Source: Thiotrichaceae bacterium UBA973
GTDB taxonomy: Bacteria > Pseudomonadota > Gammaproteobacteria > Eutrophobiales > Eutrophobiaceae
Length of the DNA stretch: 64,000 nt
Assembly: GCA_002292815.1 (NCBI GenBank)
Contig: DBBX01000005.1
Coordinates: forward strand, 85,928 to 149,927
Reading direction: 5' to 3'
This document shows, one piece after another, positions 39,847 through 47,017 of this stretch (position 1 is its first letter; each line of letters begins with the position of its first letter). Both the position numbers and the translations under genes were made by a program. The notes beneath the pieces are model-generated. The model was not told the DNA's origin. It worked only from the letters and a program-made list of their open reading frames with translations, and did not search any database.

Positions 39847-40095
39847 TTACCGAAGTTTAATCCGAATAGCACCACCAATTATCATCACGGCAGGCCTGCC
39901 TATAGCGATTTTCTTTGCAGAAACCTTTTTCTTTGATGTTTCCGTTTTGTTTACCTTCTTCTGATTTGCCTTCTTTTTACTTATGCTTTTCTTAGTATAT
40001 TTCTTTTTTGATATCGTTTTTCTGGCAGTCTTCTTCTTATTTGATTCTGGAAAAACGCCTACAGGGAGTAGATGGGAACAATATCCGCATAACAA
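39847..40095 (-). CDS. Lysine-rich histone-H1-like hypothetical protein
   Basis: Up to 82 residues from a TTG; the true start is uncertain because no ATG is in frame. The core is a run of short KKK-S/T units (KKKTARKTISKKKYTKKS, then ISKKKANQKKVNKTETSKKK) and the end turns to RPAVMIIGGAIRIKLR. Low-complexity Lys tails of this kind occur in bacterial histone-like proteins that bind DNA. It might be a real gene, a decayed one, or chance coding on an A-rich strand. Confidence 0.4.
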   Translation of the reverse strand: MLCGYCSHLLPVGVFPESNKKKTARKTISKKKYTKKSISKKKANQKKVNKTETSKKKVSAKKIAIGRPAVMIIGGAIRIKLR

Positions 40096-40214
40096 CTAAG
40101 TTTATCAAAGCTAAACTTTGTAAGTATTAGATTGAGGTACATATTCATTTGCTTAATTTAGGTCATGTCACTTCCGCAAACTGATTTATAAAACACCTAT
40201 TACTATTCGTGTAA

Positions 40215-40676
40215 TTATGTTTTTCTTAATTCCTGAAGGAGACAATGTGCTAAGAAGTATTCTGAATAATGGCTGCTTATAAAACCGAAATTAATACCAA
40301 CCGTCTTTAAGTAATGATTCTGCAATTTGTATGCCTCTACCTCTAATTGAAGTTCATCATAACAATTTGCGCCAACGGTATATTTTCCAGAGTAACTTTG
40401 TATGAAGTGCACTAACTCATGCAGTAATGCCGCTTTGCATCGATGTTCTTCCAAATTACAGCTCTTCGGGACATGTATTATGTTGGTTTTATCGTCGTAA
40501 GCGAACGTGTAATCACCATTACAAGCGCCCACCCCACCGCAGATTTCTAATTCAATTTTCTCTGGCTCAAGTTTGATTATTTTTAAATCATTAAAATATT
40601 GCTTAAATTCTTGAGTGTTAGTATCAACTTGATATGGCAGATATGATAAGACTAAAGTTAACAGTAGTTCTTTCAT
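40215..40676 (-). CDS. Exported HExxH protein, putative zinc metallopeptidase-like
   Basis: 153 residues. A short hydrophobic N-terminus (MKELLLTLVLSYLP) suggests export. The zinc-binding motif HELVH lies at 86-90 in KAALLHELVHFIQSYSG, with possible third ligands Glu112 or Glu114 in LEVEAYKLQNH. Several cysteines (around 46, 52, 73, 80 and 105) suggest disulfides in the periplasm. Whether it cuts peptides is unknown. It stands alone, with long AT-rich flanks. Confidence 0.65.
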   Translation of the reverse strand: MKELLLTLVLSYLPYQVDTNTQEFKQYFNDLKIIKLEPEKIELEICGGVGACNGDYTFAYDDKTNIIHVPKSCNLEEHRCKAALLHELVHFIQSYSGKYTVGANCYDELQLEVEAYKLQNHYLKTVGINFGFISSHYSEYFLAHCLLQELRKT

Positions 40677-40968
40677 GAGATAATAACTAATATAAAATGT
40701 TATTCATTTAAAAAAAATATAATAGATATGTCACTAATTTCTTGGTAATTATTGTAATTTTGACGATTAGATCAGGTATTGTCTAGATTTTTAAGAATGA
40801 ATGTAGGCAACAAAGGGATTTAATGATGATCTGATTGATACTAAATTAGCACCTAAGGATAGGCAAAGTAACTCATTCGAAGAGAAACACGGCTACAATA
40901 ACTTATTAAACCCTAATCCAAATAGCAAACAGACTATAACTTCACATTACTTTATCTATTGATGCATA
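40677..40968. other. Gene-free AT-rich stretch
   Basis: 292 bases with no ribosome-site-backed frame, no tRNA and no strong hairpin. I see nothing specific in it apart from being the promoter region of the HExxH gene. Confidence 0.5.
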
Positions 40969-41352
40969 TTATTCATTGCAAGGAAATGATTCAGAATAAG
41001 CACTAAGCACACTGCTGCTGGCACTCTGGGTGAAACTTTCTGGGTTATCTTTTATATAACTAACGACGACGCTAACAAGTTGACCACGGTTTATCCCTGC
41101 AGGCATGCAATAAGGATCTTTCGCAATGAGTCCGTGTAAAACCAGGTCTTTGACGCTATCGTGTATCCCACTAATGTACCCGCCACATAAACCCGTATGA
41201 TAAAGTGTCTGTGGGTCGACACTAGATTCACCTTCGCCATTAAGTGTTTTTTCGCATTTCAAATACAAACCATAACTGTTTTCGAAATAGCCATCTGCAG
41301 CATTAGCTTGATGAGATATAAGCATGATTAGCGTCAGTAACAATCGCGTCAT
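40969..41352 (-). CDS. Rap1a/Tai-family exported protein (copy 1)
   Basis: 127 residues. A signal peptide (MTRLLLTLIMLISHQANA) leads to a small helical domain with LYLKCEKTLNG, GLCGGYISGIHDSV, the CMPAGINRGQLVSVVVSYIKDNPE segment (in pieces) and FPCN at the end. This is the pattern of the Rap1a/Tai family, named after type VI immunity proteins but widespread outside such loci. No type VI effector is nearby. Four conserved cysteines probably form disulfides in the periplasm. Confidence 0.8.
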   Translation of the reverse strand: MTRLLLTLIMLISHQANAADGYFENSYGLYLKCEKTLNGEGESSVDPQTLYHTGLCGGYISGIHDSVKDLVLHGLIAKDPYCMPAGINRGQLVSVVVSYIKDNPESFTQSASSSVLSAYSESFPCNE

Positions 41353-41508
41353 ATTATTGTTTCACTGATTTATATTTTTTGAGTCTTGAGAATAACATGG
41401 ATCATATGAAATATATCTTTGAACTTGATTGATTGGCGCGCCATGTTGAGGCGCTTATAGAGGTGTAAAGATTGTGCCGCTCAAAGGTACCTCTGTCATT
41501 AGTAATAT

Positions 41509-41880
41509 CTAGTTACAAGGAAAGGCTACATACAGCGAATTATTTACTAGACCAGCAGCACTAGATTGCAATTGCTCCGGGTTAGCTTCCATATACTCGA
41601 CGACGATACTGATAAGCTCATCTGGAGAGGCACTATCAGGCACACAATATTTTGCTTCCATCGTACCCCACGCCACATGAATGTCATGGTCATCATTGAC
41701 TGCCATGATATAGCCTATACATATTCCGGATTTAGCTATTTCCTTTCTCGTAACATCATGTCCATCATCAAGCGTTAATGCTCCCCTGCAATCACTCAAC
41801 AGTTTATTCCCAGTCAAATACCCCGCGTAAACAGGTAATGACATATTCATAAGTAAGAGACTTAATAGTATTCGTTTCAT
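41509..41880 (-). CDS. Rap1a/Tai-family exported protein (copy 2)
   Basis: 123 residues from the ATG at 41880 (MKRILLSLLLMNMSLPVYA, signal peptide); an in-frame start seven codons upstream is less likely. It follows the same plan as the neighbour at 40969-41352: LLSDCRGALT, GICIGYIMAVNDD, YCVPDSASPDELISIVVEYM and EANPEQL, ending VAFPCN. The pair are diverged tandem paralogues, 156 bases apart on the same strand. Confidence 0.78.
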   Translation of the reverse strand: MKRILLSLLLMNMSLPVYAGYLTGNKLLSDCRGALTLDDGHDVTRKEIAKSGICIGYIMAVNDDHDIHVAWGTMEAKYCVPDSASPDELISIVVEYMEANPEQLQSSAAGLVNNSLYVAFPCN

Positions 41881-42015
41881 GCATCCAGCGCCTTTTAACA
41901 TTTAACTGTGGTCATATATTATAGTAATTCAATTGATCGTTATAAAGATGAAAAGAAGAGAGACTAAAAATTCAAGTCGATTTGCAAACTAGACTTACAG
42001 TTGGTTTTTGTTGAT

Positions 42016-42091
42016 TGGTGCCGGAAAGAGGATTCGAACCTCCGACCTACTATTTACGAAACAGTTGCTCTACCAACTGAGCTATCCCGGC
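42016..42091 (-). tRNA. thrW: tRNA-Thr (anticodon CGT)
   Basis: A full 76-base cloverleaf on the minus strand with encoded CCA: acceptor GCCGGGA/TTCCGGC, D-arm GCTC-AGTTGGTA-GAGC, anticodon arm ACTGT-TTCGTAA-ATAGT with CGT, and T-arm GGAGG-TTCGAAT-CCTCT. It resembles the E. coli thrW gene. The 3' end of such genes is a common integration site, but I find no repeated copy of its end in the window. Confidence 0.96.
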
Positions 42092-42119
42092 ATATTGTGA
42101 AAATCTAAAAAAAGAAAAA

Positions 42120-42530
42120 TTACGTCGAGTTTTTAACTCGAACAACGACATCAAGCCCAGATTGTACTGTATTTTCAGGCAATGAGGAGTTTGAATTTAA
42201 ATTCATATCACCTGATTCAAAATCGTGCAGCTCGCCGGTATCTTCATTAAAATAATGATAATGATAAGACGTATTTGAATCATAGAAAATCTTCGAAGGG
42301 TCGATCACCACTTCGCTGACCAATCCTTTCGCAACAAACAGATTCAATGTGTTGTATACAGTGGCCTTTGAAACATGCCCATCATTAGCATTAACAAGTA
42401 GCAGTACTTGTTCAGCTGACAAATGCTGGGGTTTACTCAACATGACACTGGCAATCTCGTTTCTCTGAAACGTAGGATTGATATTACACTCAAGTAATTT
42501 CGCCTTGATAGCATCTTGGGGTTTGTTCAT
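42120..42530 (-). CDS. Fur-superfamily regulator lacking the CxxC zinc site
   Basis: 136 residues. The winged-helix N-terminal part has LLECNINPTFQRNEIASVML and HVSKATVYNTLNLFVAKGLV, typical Fur/PerR/Irr. The metal region reads YHYHYFNEDTGELHDF; the CxxC pairs that hold structural zinc in Fur are absent, with NEDTG in their place. That resembles Irr-like members. It may respond to iron, heme or peroxide. It lies 28 bases downstream of the tRNA on the same strand sense and shares a short upstream region with thiO. Confidence 0.85.
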   Translation of the reverse strand: MNKPQDAIKAKLLECNINPTFQRNEIASVMLSKPQHLSAEQVLLLVNANDGHVSKATVYNTLNLFVAKGLVSEVVIDPSKIFYDSNTSYHYHYFNEDTGELHDFESGDMNLNSNSSLPENTVQSGLDVVVRVKNST

Positions 42531-42565
42531 AAAAGCCTGTCTGTTAATTTTTCAGTTATCGGTAG

Positions 42566-42603
42566 ATTATAATAGAAGCCGAGGGCAAAGGGCAAAGGGC
42601 AAA
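42566..42603 (-). repeat. Heptamer repeat at the promoter of the Fur-like gene
   Basis: Three copies of GGGCAAA (42583-42603) in tandem; on the minus strand TTGCCC units lie upstream of a perfect TATAAT (plus-strand 42566-42571). The middle TTGCCC is 18 bases from that -10, so the repeat supplies the -35 region. A change in copy number from three to one would remove the properly spaced unit. Confidence 0.6.
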
Positions 42604-42627
42604 GGAAATAAGTCTGATCTACATTTA

Positions 42628-43725
42628 TCAGACAAATTTAGCTAAATTTTTCTGACTGTTAATAGAAAACTCACCGATATCCATAAAGGAAGAATGACCA
42701 GAGAACATATCCGCCAATAATAGTGCCGATGATGGGGCCTGTAATATCCCTTTCCTGAAATGCCCTGTATTTATATATAAATTTTTGAACCCTGGAACCG
42801 AACCTATAAATGGCTTTTCAGTATCTGTAGAAGGTCGTAAACCCGACCAATGTTTTACCAATCCTGCGTTTTTCAAGCTGGGCCAGACGGAAGCTGCCCA
42901 ATCCCGTAATTCTTCTTGCGCGGTCATTGTCGTTTCTTTGTTAAAACCAATATCTTCGATGGTGCTGCCGATTAATACATGCCCATCCAATCGCGGAATC
43001 AAATAGTGTCCACCGTCCAATATTATTGAGTGCAATGCCGTTTCTGCAGGTTTAACGCACATCATCTGCCCGTGGATAGGTTTGATATTTATCTCATTAA
43101 ACCTGTCACCCAATACCAATTTACTCCATGCACCAGCCGTAACAATCACCGATTCCGCGGAGAGCTTACCGCCATTAAATTCAACCCGTTCACAGCGACC
43201 ATGTCTTTTCATCATATTAGTGATCTCTGTGTTTTCAAGAATAGAAACCGACAACTGCTCTAAGCTCTTGCGTAATGCCTTTATCAGTCTAGGGGGTCTT
43301 AGCTGCGCTATTTCGGGTAGTAAGATAGCCGCTTCTGGGAGCTTTATCTCAGGCTTTTGATTCTCTATTTTTTCTATTACTTTTATACATTTACTACTGG
43401 CCCAATGATTAATATCAGCAATATGCTTAGCTTCAATAATAATTAATCCCGAATTCACATGTTCAGGGTCAATTCCCGTTTCAGCTAACAATGAACTGAT
43501 ATATTGCGGATAGTGCATTTTGCCATGCTCAGACAGCCCAGCTGATGCGGGATTTTCCGTCCACGGGCGCATAGACGATAATATCCCCCCTGCCGCCCAG
43601 CTCGCTTCTCTGCCTAACTCACCCCTTTCAATTATAGCAACGCTTGCGCCGCGAACCGCTAATTCTCGAGCGGTGGTCATGCCGATAACGCCGCCACCTG
43701 CAATAATGAAATCGTATTTAGTCAT
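42628..43725 (-). CDS. thiO: Glycine oxidase ThiO (FAD-dependent)
   Basis: 365 residues. It starts with the FAD-binding Rossmann motif FIIAGGGVIGMTTARELAVRG, followed by IIERGELGREASWAAGGILS, and ends with INTGHFRKGILQAP, the DAAO/glycine oxidase pattern. ThiO oxidises glycine to dehydroglycine for the thiazole part of thiamine. It sits next to the minor-pilin operon, as in Pseudomonas aeruginosa, where thiO precedes fimT. Here it is divergent from pilE. Confidence 0.92.
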   Translation of the reverse strand: MTKYDFIIAGGGVIGMTTARELAVRGASVAIIERGELGREASWAAGGILSSMRPWTENPASAGLSEHGKMHYPQYISSLLAETGIDPEHVNSGLIIIEAKHIADINHWASSKCIKVIEKIENQKPEIKLPEAAILLPEIAQLRPPRLIKALRKSLEQLSVSILENTEITNMMKRHGRCERVEFNGGKLSAESVIVTAGAWSKLVLGDRFNEINIKPIHGQMMCVKPAETALHSIILDGGHYLIPRLDGHVLIGSTIEDIGFNKETTMTAQEELRDWAASVWPSLKNAGLVKHWSGLRPSTDTEKPFIGSVPGFKNLYINTGHFRKGILQAPSSALLLADMFSGHSSFMDIGEFSINSQKNLAKFV

Positions 43726-43822
43726 AATAATGTTAATTCGTTCACACTTTTAATAGGGATGTGATAATTTATTTACCGTTTATCGGTTTAATTATACCGT
43801 TCAGTCCTTTTAACATAAATTG

Positions 43823-43841
43823 ATAGCAATATATTTGCTAT
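43823..43841. promoter_or_regulatory. Inverted repeat just upstream of pilE
   Basis: ATAGCAA-TATAT-TTGCTAT, perfect 7-base arms, ending one base before the AAAGG ribosome site of pilE. It could be an operator or an RNA hairpin affecting translation of the pilin operon. Confidence 0.45.
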
Positions 43842-43851
43842 AAAGGTATCC

Positions 43852-44256
43852 ATGATGAAAAAACAAATCGGATTTACATTAATAGAACTAATGATAGTTG
43901 TTGCAATAGTCGGAGTTCTTGCCGCAGTTGCCTTACCGTCATATAACAAGTATATCAAAAAGGGTAGGGCTTCATCAGCAGAACAAGTCCTGCTCGATAT
44001 AGCGAATAGACAAGAGCAATATTTGCTTGATGCGAGAAGCTATAGCACTGACCCAACTGTCTTACGCATATCACCACCAGATAGCTGGACTTGTACGACG
44101 GCGAATTGCAGTAATAATTTTTACACTATAACCATAGCAGTCCCAGTAAGTACACCACCCTCATTCACAGCAACAGCAACAGCGACAGGCGCACAAGTCG
44201 ATTTCGGCAATTTATCGATTAATAGTGCTGGCGTAAAAACAGGTACGTGGCACTAA
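43852..44256 (+). CDS. pilE: Type IV minor pilin PilE
   Basis: 134 residues. The prepilin peptidase site is G-FTLIELMIVVAIVGVLAAVA after a seven-residue leader, with Glu5 of the mature protein present. The chain continues PSYNKYIKKGRASSAEQVLLDIANRQEQYL as in PilE/ComP-like minor pilins; a Cys pair (CTTANC) sits in the globular part. It is the first gene of pilE-fimT-pilV-pilW-pilX-pilY1. In Pseudomonas pilE lies at the other end of this cluster. Confidence 0.9.
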   Translation: MMKKQIGFTLIELMIVVAIVGVLAAVALPSYNKYIKKGRASSAEQVLLDIANRQEQYLLDARSYSTDPTVLRISPPDSWTCTTANCSNNFYTITIAVPVSTPPSFTATATATGAQVDFGNLSINSAGVKTGTWH

Positions 44257-44275
44257 ACTGCACAAGGCAAAATTT

Positions 44276-44806
44276 ATGATTATTTTCTCTTTTGAACCTA
44301 TCGCTAGTCGCAACAAAAAACAAAGCGGGTTCTCTATACTGGAGCTTATGATTGTTGTGGCGATTGCTGGTATTTTGGCAGCAGTTGCTGTCCCTGAAAT
44401 GCGCAATTTTCTCCTAACGCAACAGGTCAGAACGGCAGCATCGGATGCACATTTAAGTCTCATATTGGCTAGAAGTGAAGCCATTAAACGTAATGCCTCA
44501 GTAGTCATTACTCCGCTATCAGGGTCAGATTGGAAGAGTGGCTGGAGAGTAGACGCACCCGGTCCTACGCTCATACGTCAACAAGATGCATTATCTACGG
44601 CGGTTACTGTTACATGTGCCGCGGCATGTCCAACAACGTTAACGTATTTAAGGTCGGGCCGAATTAACTCAACAACCGCACCTGAATTACGTTTTTACAT
44701 TAATGGCAATACTAAAGTAAAGATGCGATGTCTGGGTCTCTCTTTAAGCGGGAAACCGCTTATTGAAGTTGATAGTGATACCAATTCAGCTAATGGGTGC
44801 GGCTAA
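44276..44806 (+). CDS. fimT: GspH/FimT-type minor pseudopilin
   Basis: 176 residues. A long 18-residue leader (MIIFSFEPIASRNKKQSG) precedes FSILELMIVVAIAGILAAVA with Glu5. The GspH/FimT domain follows (VRTAASDAHLSLILARSEAI). Only one protein of the FimT/FimU type is present; P. aeruginosa has two. It starts 20 bases after pilE and its stop overlaps the pilV ATG by one base. Confidence 0.88.
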   Translation: MIIFSFEPIASRNKKQSGFSILELMIVVAIAGILAAVAVPEMRNFLLTQQVRTAASDAHLSLILARSEAIKRNASVVITPLSGSDWKSGWRVDAPGPTLIRQQDALSTAVTVTCAAACPTTLTYLRSGRINSTTAPELRFYINGNTKVKMRCLGLSLSGKPLIEVDSDTNSANGCG

Positions 44807-45405
44807 TGAATTCAATTAATAAAATTTCATCTTCAAAAGGCACCTCATTAATGGAAGTGCTTGTAACTATGATTATTGTTCTCATCGGGCTACTAGGTAT
44901 AGCTGCATTACAAGTTAAAGCACAAACAGCGGAGCTTGAGTCCTATCAACGTGCCCAGGCTCTGATCATACTTTCGGACATCGTTGACAAATTAAATGTC
45001 AATCGTGATACAGCGAGTTGCTTTAGATTTACAACATCCACCAGCGGCACACCCTATATAGGCGTAGCTGCAACAGCAACACCCTCCTGTACCGCAAGCA
45101 CTACCGCATACAACACACAAGCTGTTGCTACCATTACTGAAATCAGTAATTTTCTTCAGGGTACTGATGCCGTGATGGGAGGTTCTAATGTTGGCGCAAT
45201 GATTGGGGCACGTGCCTGCATTAGTTATGACGCATCTACTGAAATTGGTGGCAATCCTGACACGGGGCTCTATACCATTGCTGTTTCATGGCAAGGCATG
45301 AGCATTCTTTCTACACCGTCCGCTAGCTGTGCGAACAATACCTATGGCGACGAAGGCCAACGCAGAACTGTTGCCATCACTACCCGAATTGCTAATCTAA
45401 ACTGA
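44806..45405 (+). CDS. pilV: Type IV pilus minor pilin PilV
   Basis: 199 residues from the ATG at 44806 (TAATG overlap with fimT); a GTG three codons upstream is in frame but redundant. Leader MNSINKISSSKG, then TSLMEVLVTMIIVLIGLLGI with Glu5 and the PilV signature LLGIAALQVKAQTAELESYQRAQA. PilV joins PilW and PilX in the priming complex at the pilus tip. Confidence 0.92.
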   Translation: MNSINKISSSKGTSLMEVLVTMIIVLIGLLGIAALQVKAQTAELESYQRAQALIILSDIVDKLNVNRDTASCFRFTTSTSGTPYIGVAATATPSCTASTTAYNTQAVATITEISNFLQGTDAVMGGSNVGAMIGARACISYDASTEIGGNPDTGLYTIAVSWQGMSILSTPSASCANNTYGDEGQRRTVAITTRIANLN

Positions 45406-45418
45406 GCATAAGATTGAG

Positions 45419-46567
45419 ATGAAAAATATTAAACAAAACTCAGGCATGTCACTCATTGAATTGATGATCTCGATTGCCATCGGCTCTATGCTAATGATCG
45501 GCTTAGTCACTACATTCAAGACATCAAGTGACAATTATCGAGAATTACAAAAAGCGAGTGATTTAATCGAGAATGGTCGTTACGCAATGGATGTATTATA
45601 CAATGATATACGCCATGCGGGATATTATGGCCATTATCAAGCTAATGATCTCACTTACCCGACTGTAGCGCCGGACCCCTGCGAATTAACCAATACGACT
45701 AATTTATTAAATGCACTGGCCGTTCCTATTCAAGCCTTTTCAAGTGCGACACCAGCCACTATGGCATCAACAGGTTGTGATGAACTTGGTTTTTTTACAT
45801 CAACCAACGATCTCAAACCGGGTTCAGATGTGATCGTTATCCGACGTGCAGACACTGCTCTTTTTGCAGGAACCAATGCAGCCGCAACAACACTTGAACC
45901 CACTACATCATCTGCAGCAGATAGAACAACTACTGATGGCGAAGTTTATATTCAGTCAAATTCGCGGAGCGCAGACATACAAATTGCTACTAACGAAGTT
46001 GAAGTTAATCCCCTTGATTTAACTACATCAGCTAAAACAGCTGATAACGCCACACCAACACTTCAGAAGATGCCTAGTAAGACCACCGCCACTTGGGCCG
46101 ACACACGAAAACTTAGAGTTCATATCTATTACCTATCACAATGTGAAGCCGCTACCCTTTGTGCATCGACAGACACACCTACTTTAAAGCGACTGGAATT
46201 AGGTCCCGATGGAAGTGGCGGAACCAAAATGAACATTGTGCCATTGGTAGCGGGTATTGAGCATTTTAAAATCGAATATGGTCTCGACACCACACCAACA
46301 TCAGTGGATGTCACAACAGGCAACGTGGGCGATGGCATACCCGATTCATATGTCTCTGCACCAACACTTGCGCAATCTGAAGATATTGTCGCAATAAGAG
46401 CCAGTGTATTAGCCCGTTCCCTAAAGACTACAAATGGCTATACCGATAGTAAATCTTTTACAGTTGGACCCGATAACCTTGCAGCAGCGGGCGATGCTTA
46501 TAAACGTAACGTCTACACAACCGAAATTCGAACTAACAACCTTGCTGGCAGGAGAGAAATACCGTGA
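45419..46567 (+). CDS. pilW: Type IV pilus minor pilin PilW
   Basis: 382 residues. Leader MKNIKQNSG, mature MSLIELMISIAIGSMLMIGLV with Glu5. The large globular domain has LIENGRYAMDVLYNDIRHAGYYG, characteristic of PilW, and LKPGSDVIVIRRAD. Thirteen bases follow the pilV stop, and its stop overlaps the pilX ATG (TGATG). Confidence 0.93.
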   Translation: MKNIKQNSGMSLIELMISIAIGSMLMIGLVTTFKTSSDNYRELQKASDLIENGRYAMDVLYNDIRHAGYYGHYQANDLTYPTVAPDPCELTNTTNLLNALAVPIQAFSSATPATMASTGCDELGFFTSTNDLKPGSDVIVIRRADTALFAGTNAAATTLEPTTSSAADRTTTDGEVYIQSNSRSADIQIATNEVEVNPLDLTTSAKTADNATPTLQKMPSKTTATWADTRKLRVHIYYLSQCEAATLCASTDTPTLKRLELGPDGSGGTKMNIVPLVAGIEHFKIEYGLDTTPTSVDVTTGNVGDGIPDSYVSAPTLAQSEDIVAIRASVLARSLKTTNGYTDSKSFTVGPDNLAAAGDAYKRNVYTTEIRTNNLAGRREIP

Positions 46568-46998
46568 TGCCTAGCTTTCAAAAACAAAACGGCGCAACTT
46601 TATTTGTTGCCCTAATTATTTTACTAATGATGACCTTGTTTGCGATCTCATCAATCAATTTAAGCACGATTAATCTTAAAGTCGTTGGCAATATGCAAGC
46701 GACTAAGTTACTTGATGCTGAAGCTCAGGTTGCATTGGAACAGGTCATTAGTGAGAGCAGCAACTTTTTAACTCCCACATCAACAACCGTTGTTACTACC
46801 TATGGTACGGTAACTGTTTCCACACCTGTCTGTCTTGACTCTCAAACAGCTACTGGCTACAGCGCTGTTAACACCGCTATTATCCCCGATGACAACACCT
46901 GGGAAATTATATCTTCAGTCACAGACGACTTAACAGGCGCTACATCCACCATACACACCGGTGTAAAAATGCGCATGCTCGCAGGCAACTGCCCATAA
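46567..46998 (+). CDS. pilX: Type IV pilus minor pilin PilX
   Basis: 143 residues from the ATG at 46567. The N-terminus MPSFQKQNG-ATLFVALIILLMMTLFAISSINLS is the PilX/PilX_N pattern; position 5 of the mature protein is Val rather than Glu, as in GspK-like tip pilins. The segment NLKVVGNMQATKLLDAEAQ follows. It is coupled to pilW and followed by pilY1 after 19 bases. Confidence 0.9.
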   Translation: MPSFQKQNGATLFVALIILLMMTLFAISSINLSTINLKVVGNMQATKLLDAEAQVALEQVISESSNFLTPTSTTVVTTYGTVTVSTPVCLDSQTATGYSAVNTAIIPDDNTWEIISSVTDDLTGATSTIHTGVKMRMLAGNCP

Positions 46999-47017
46999 AT
47001 TTTTTGGAGTATTCTTT

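Noticed and set aside
42016..42091. tRNA-Thr as an island attachment site
   Set aside because: No repeat of its 3' end, integrase or other mobility gene is visible on either side.
43780..43820. AlgR-like site before pilE (CCGTTCAGTCC)
   Set aside because: It resembles the Pseudomonas box only with an inserted base, a match too weak to claim.
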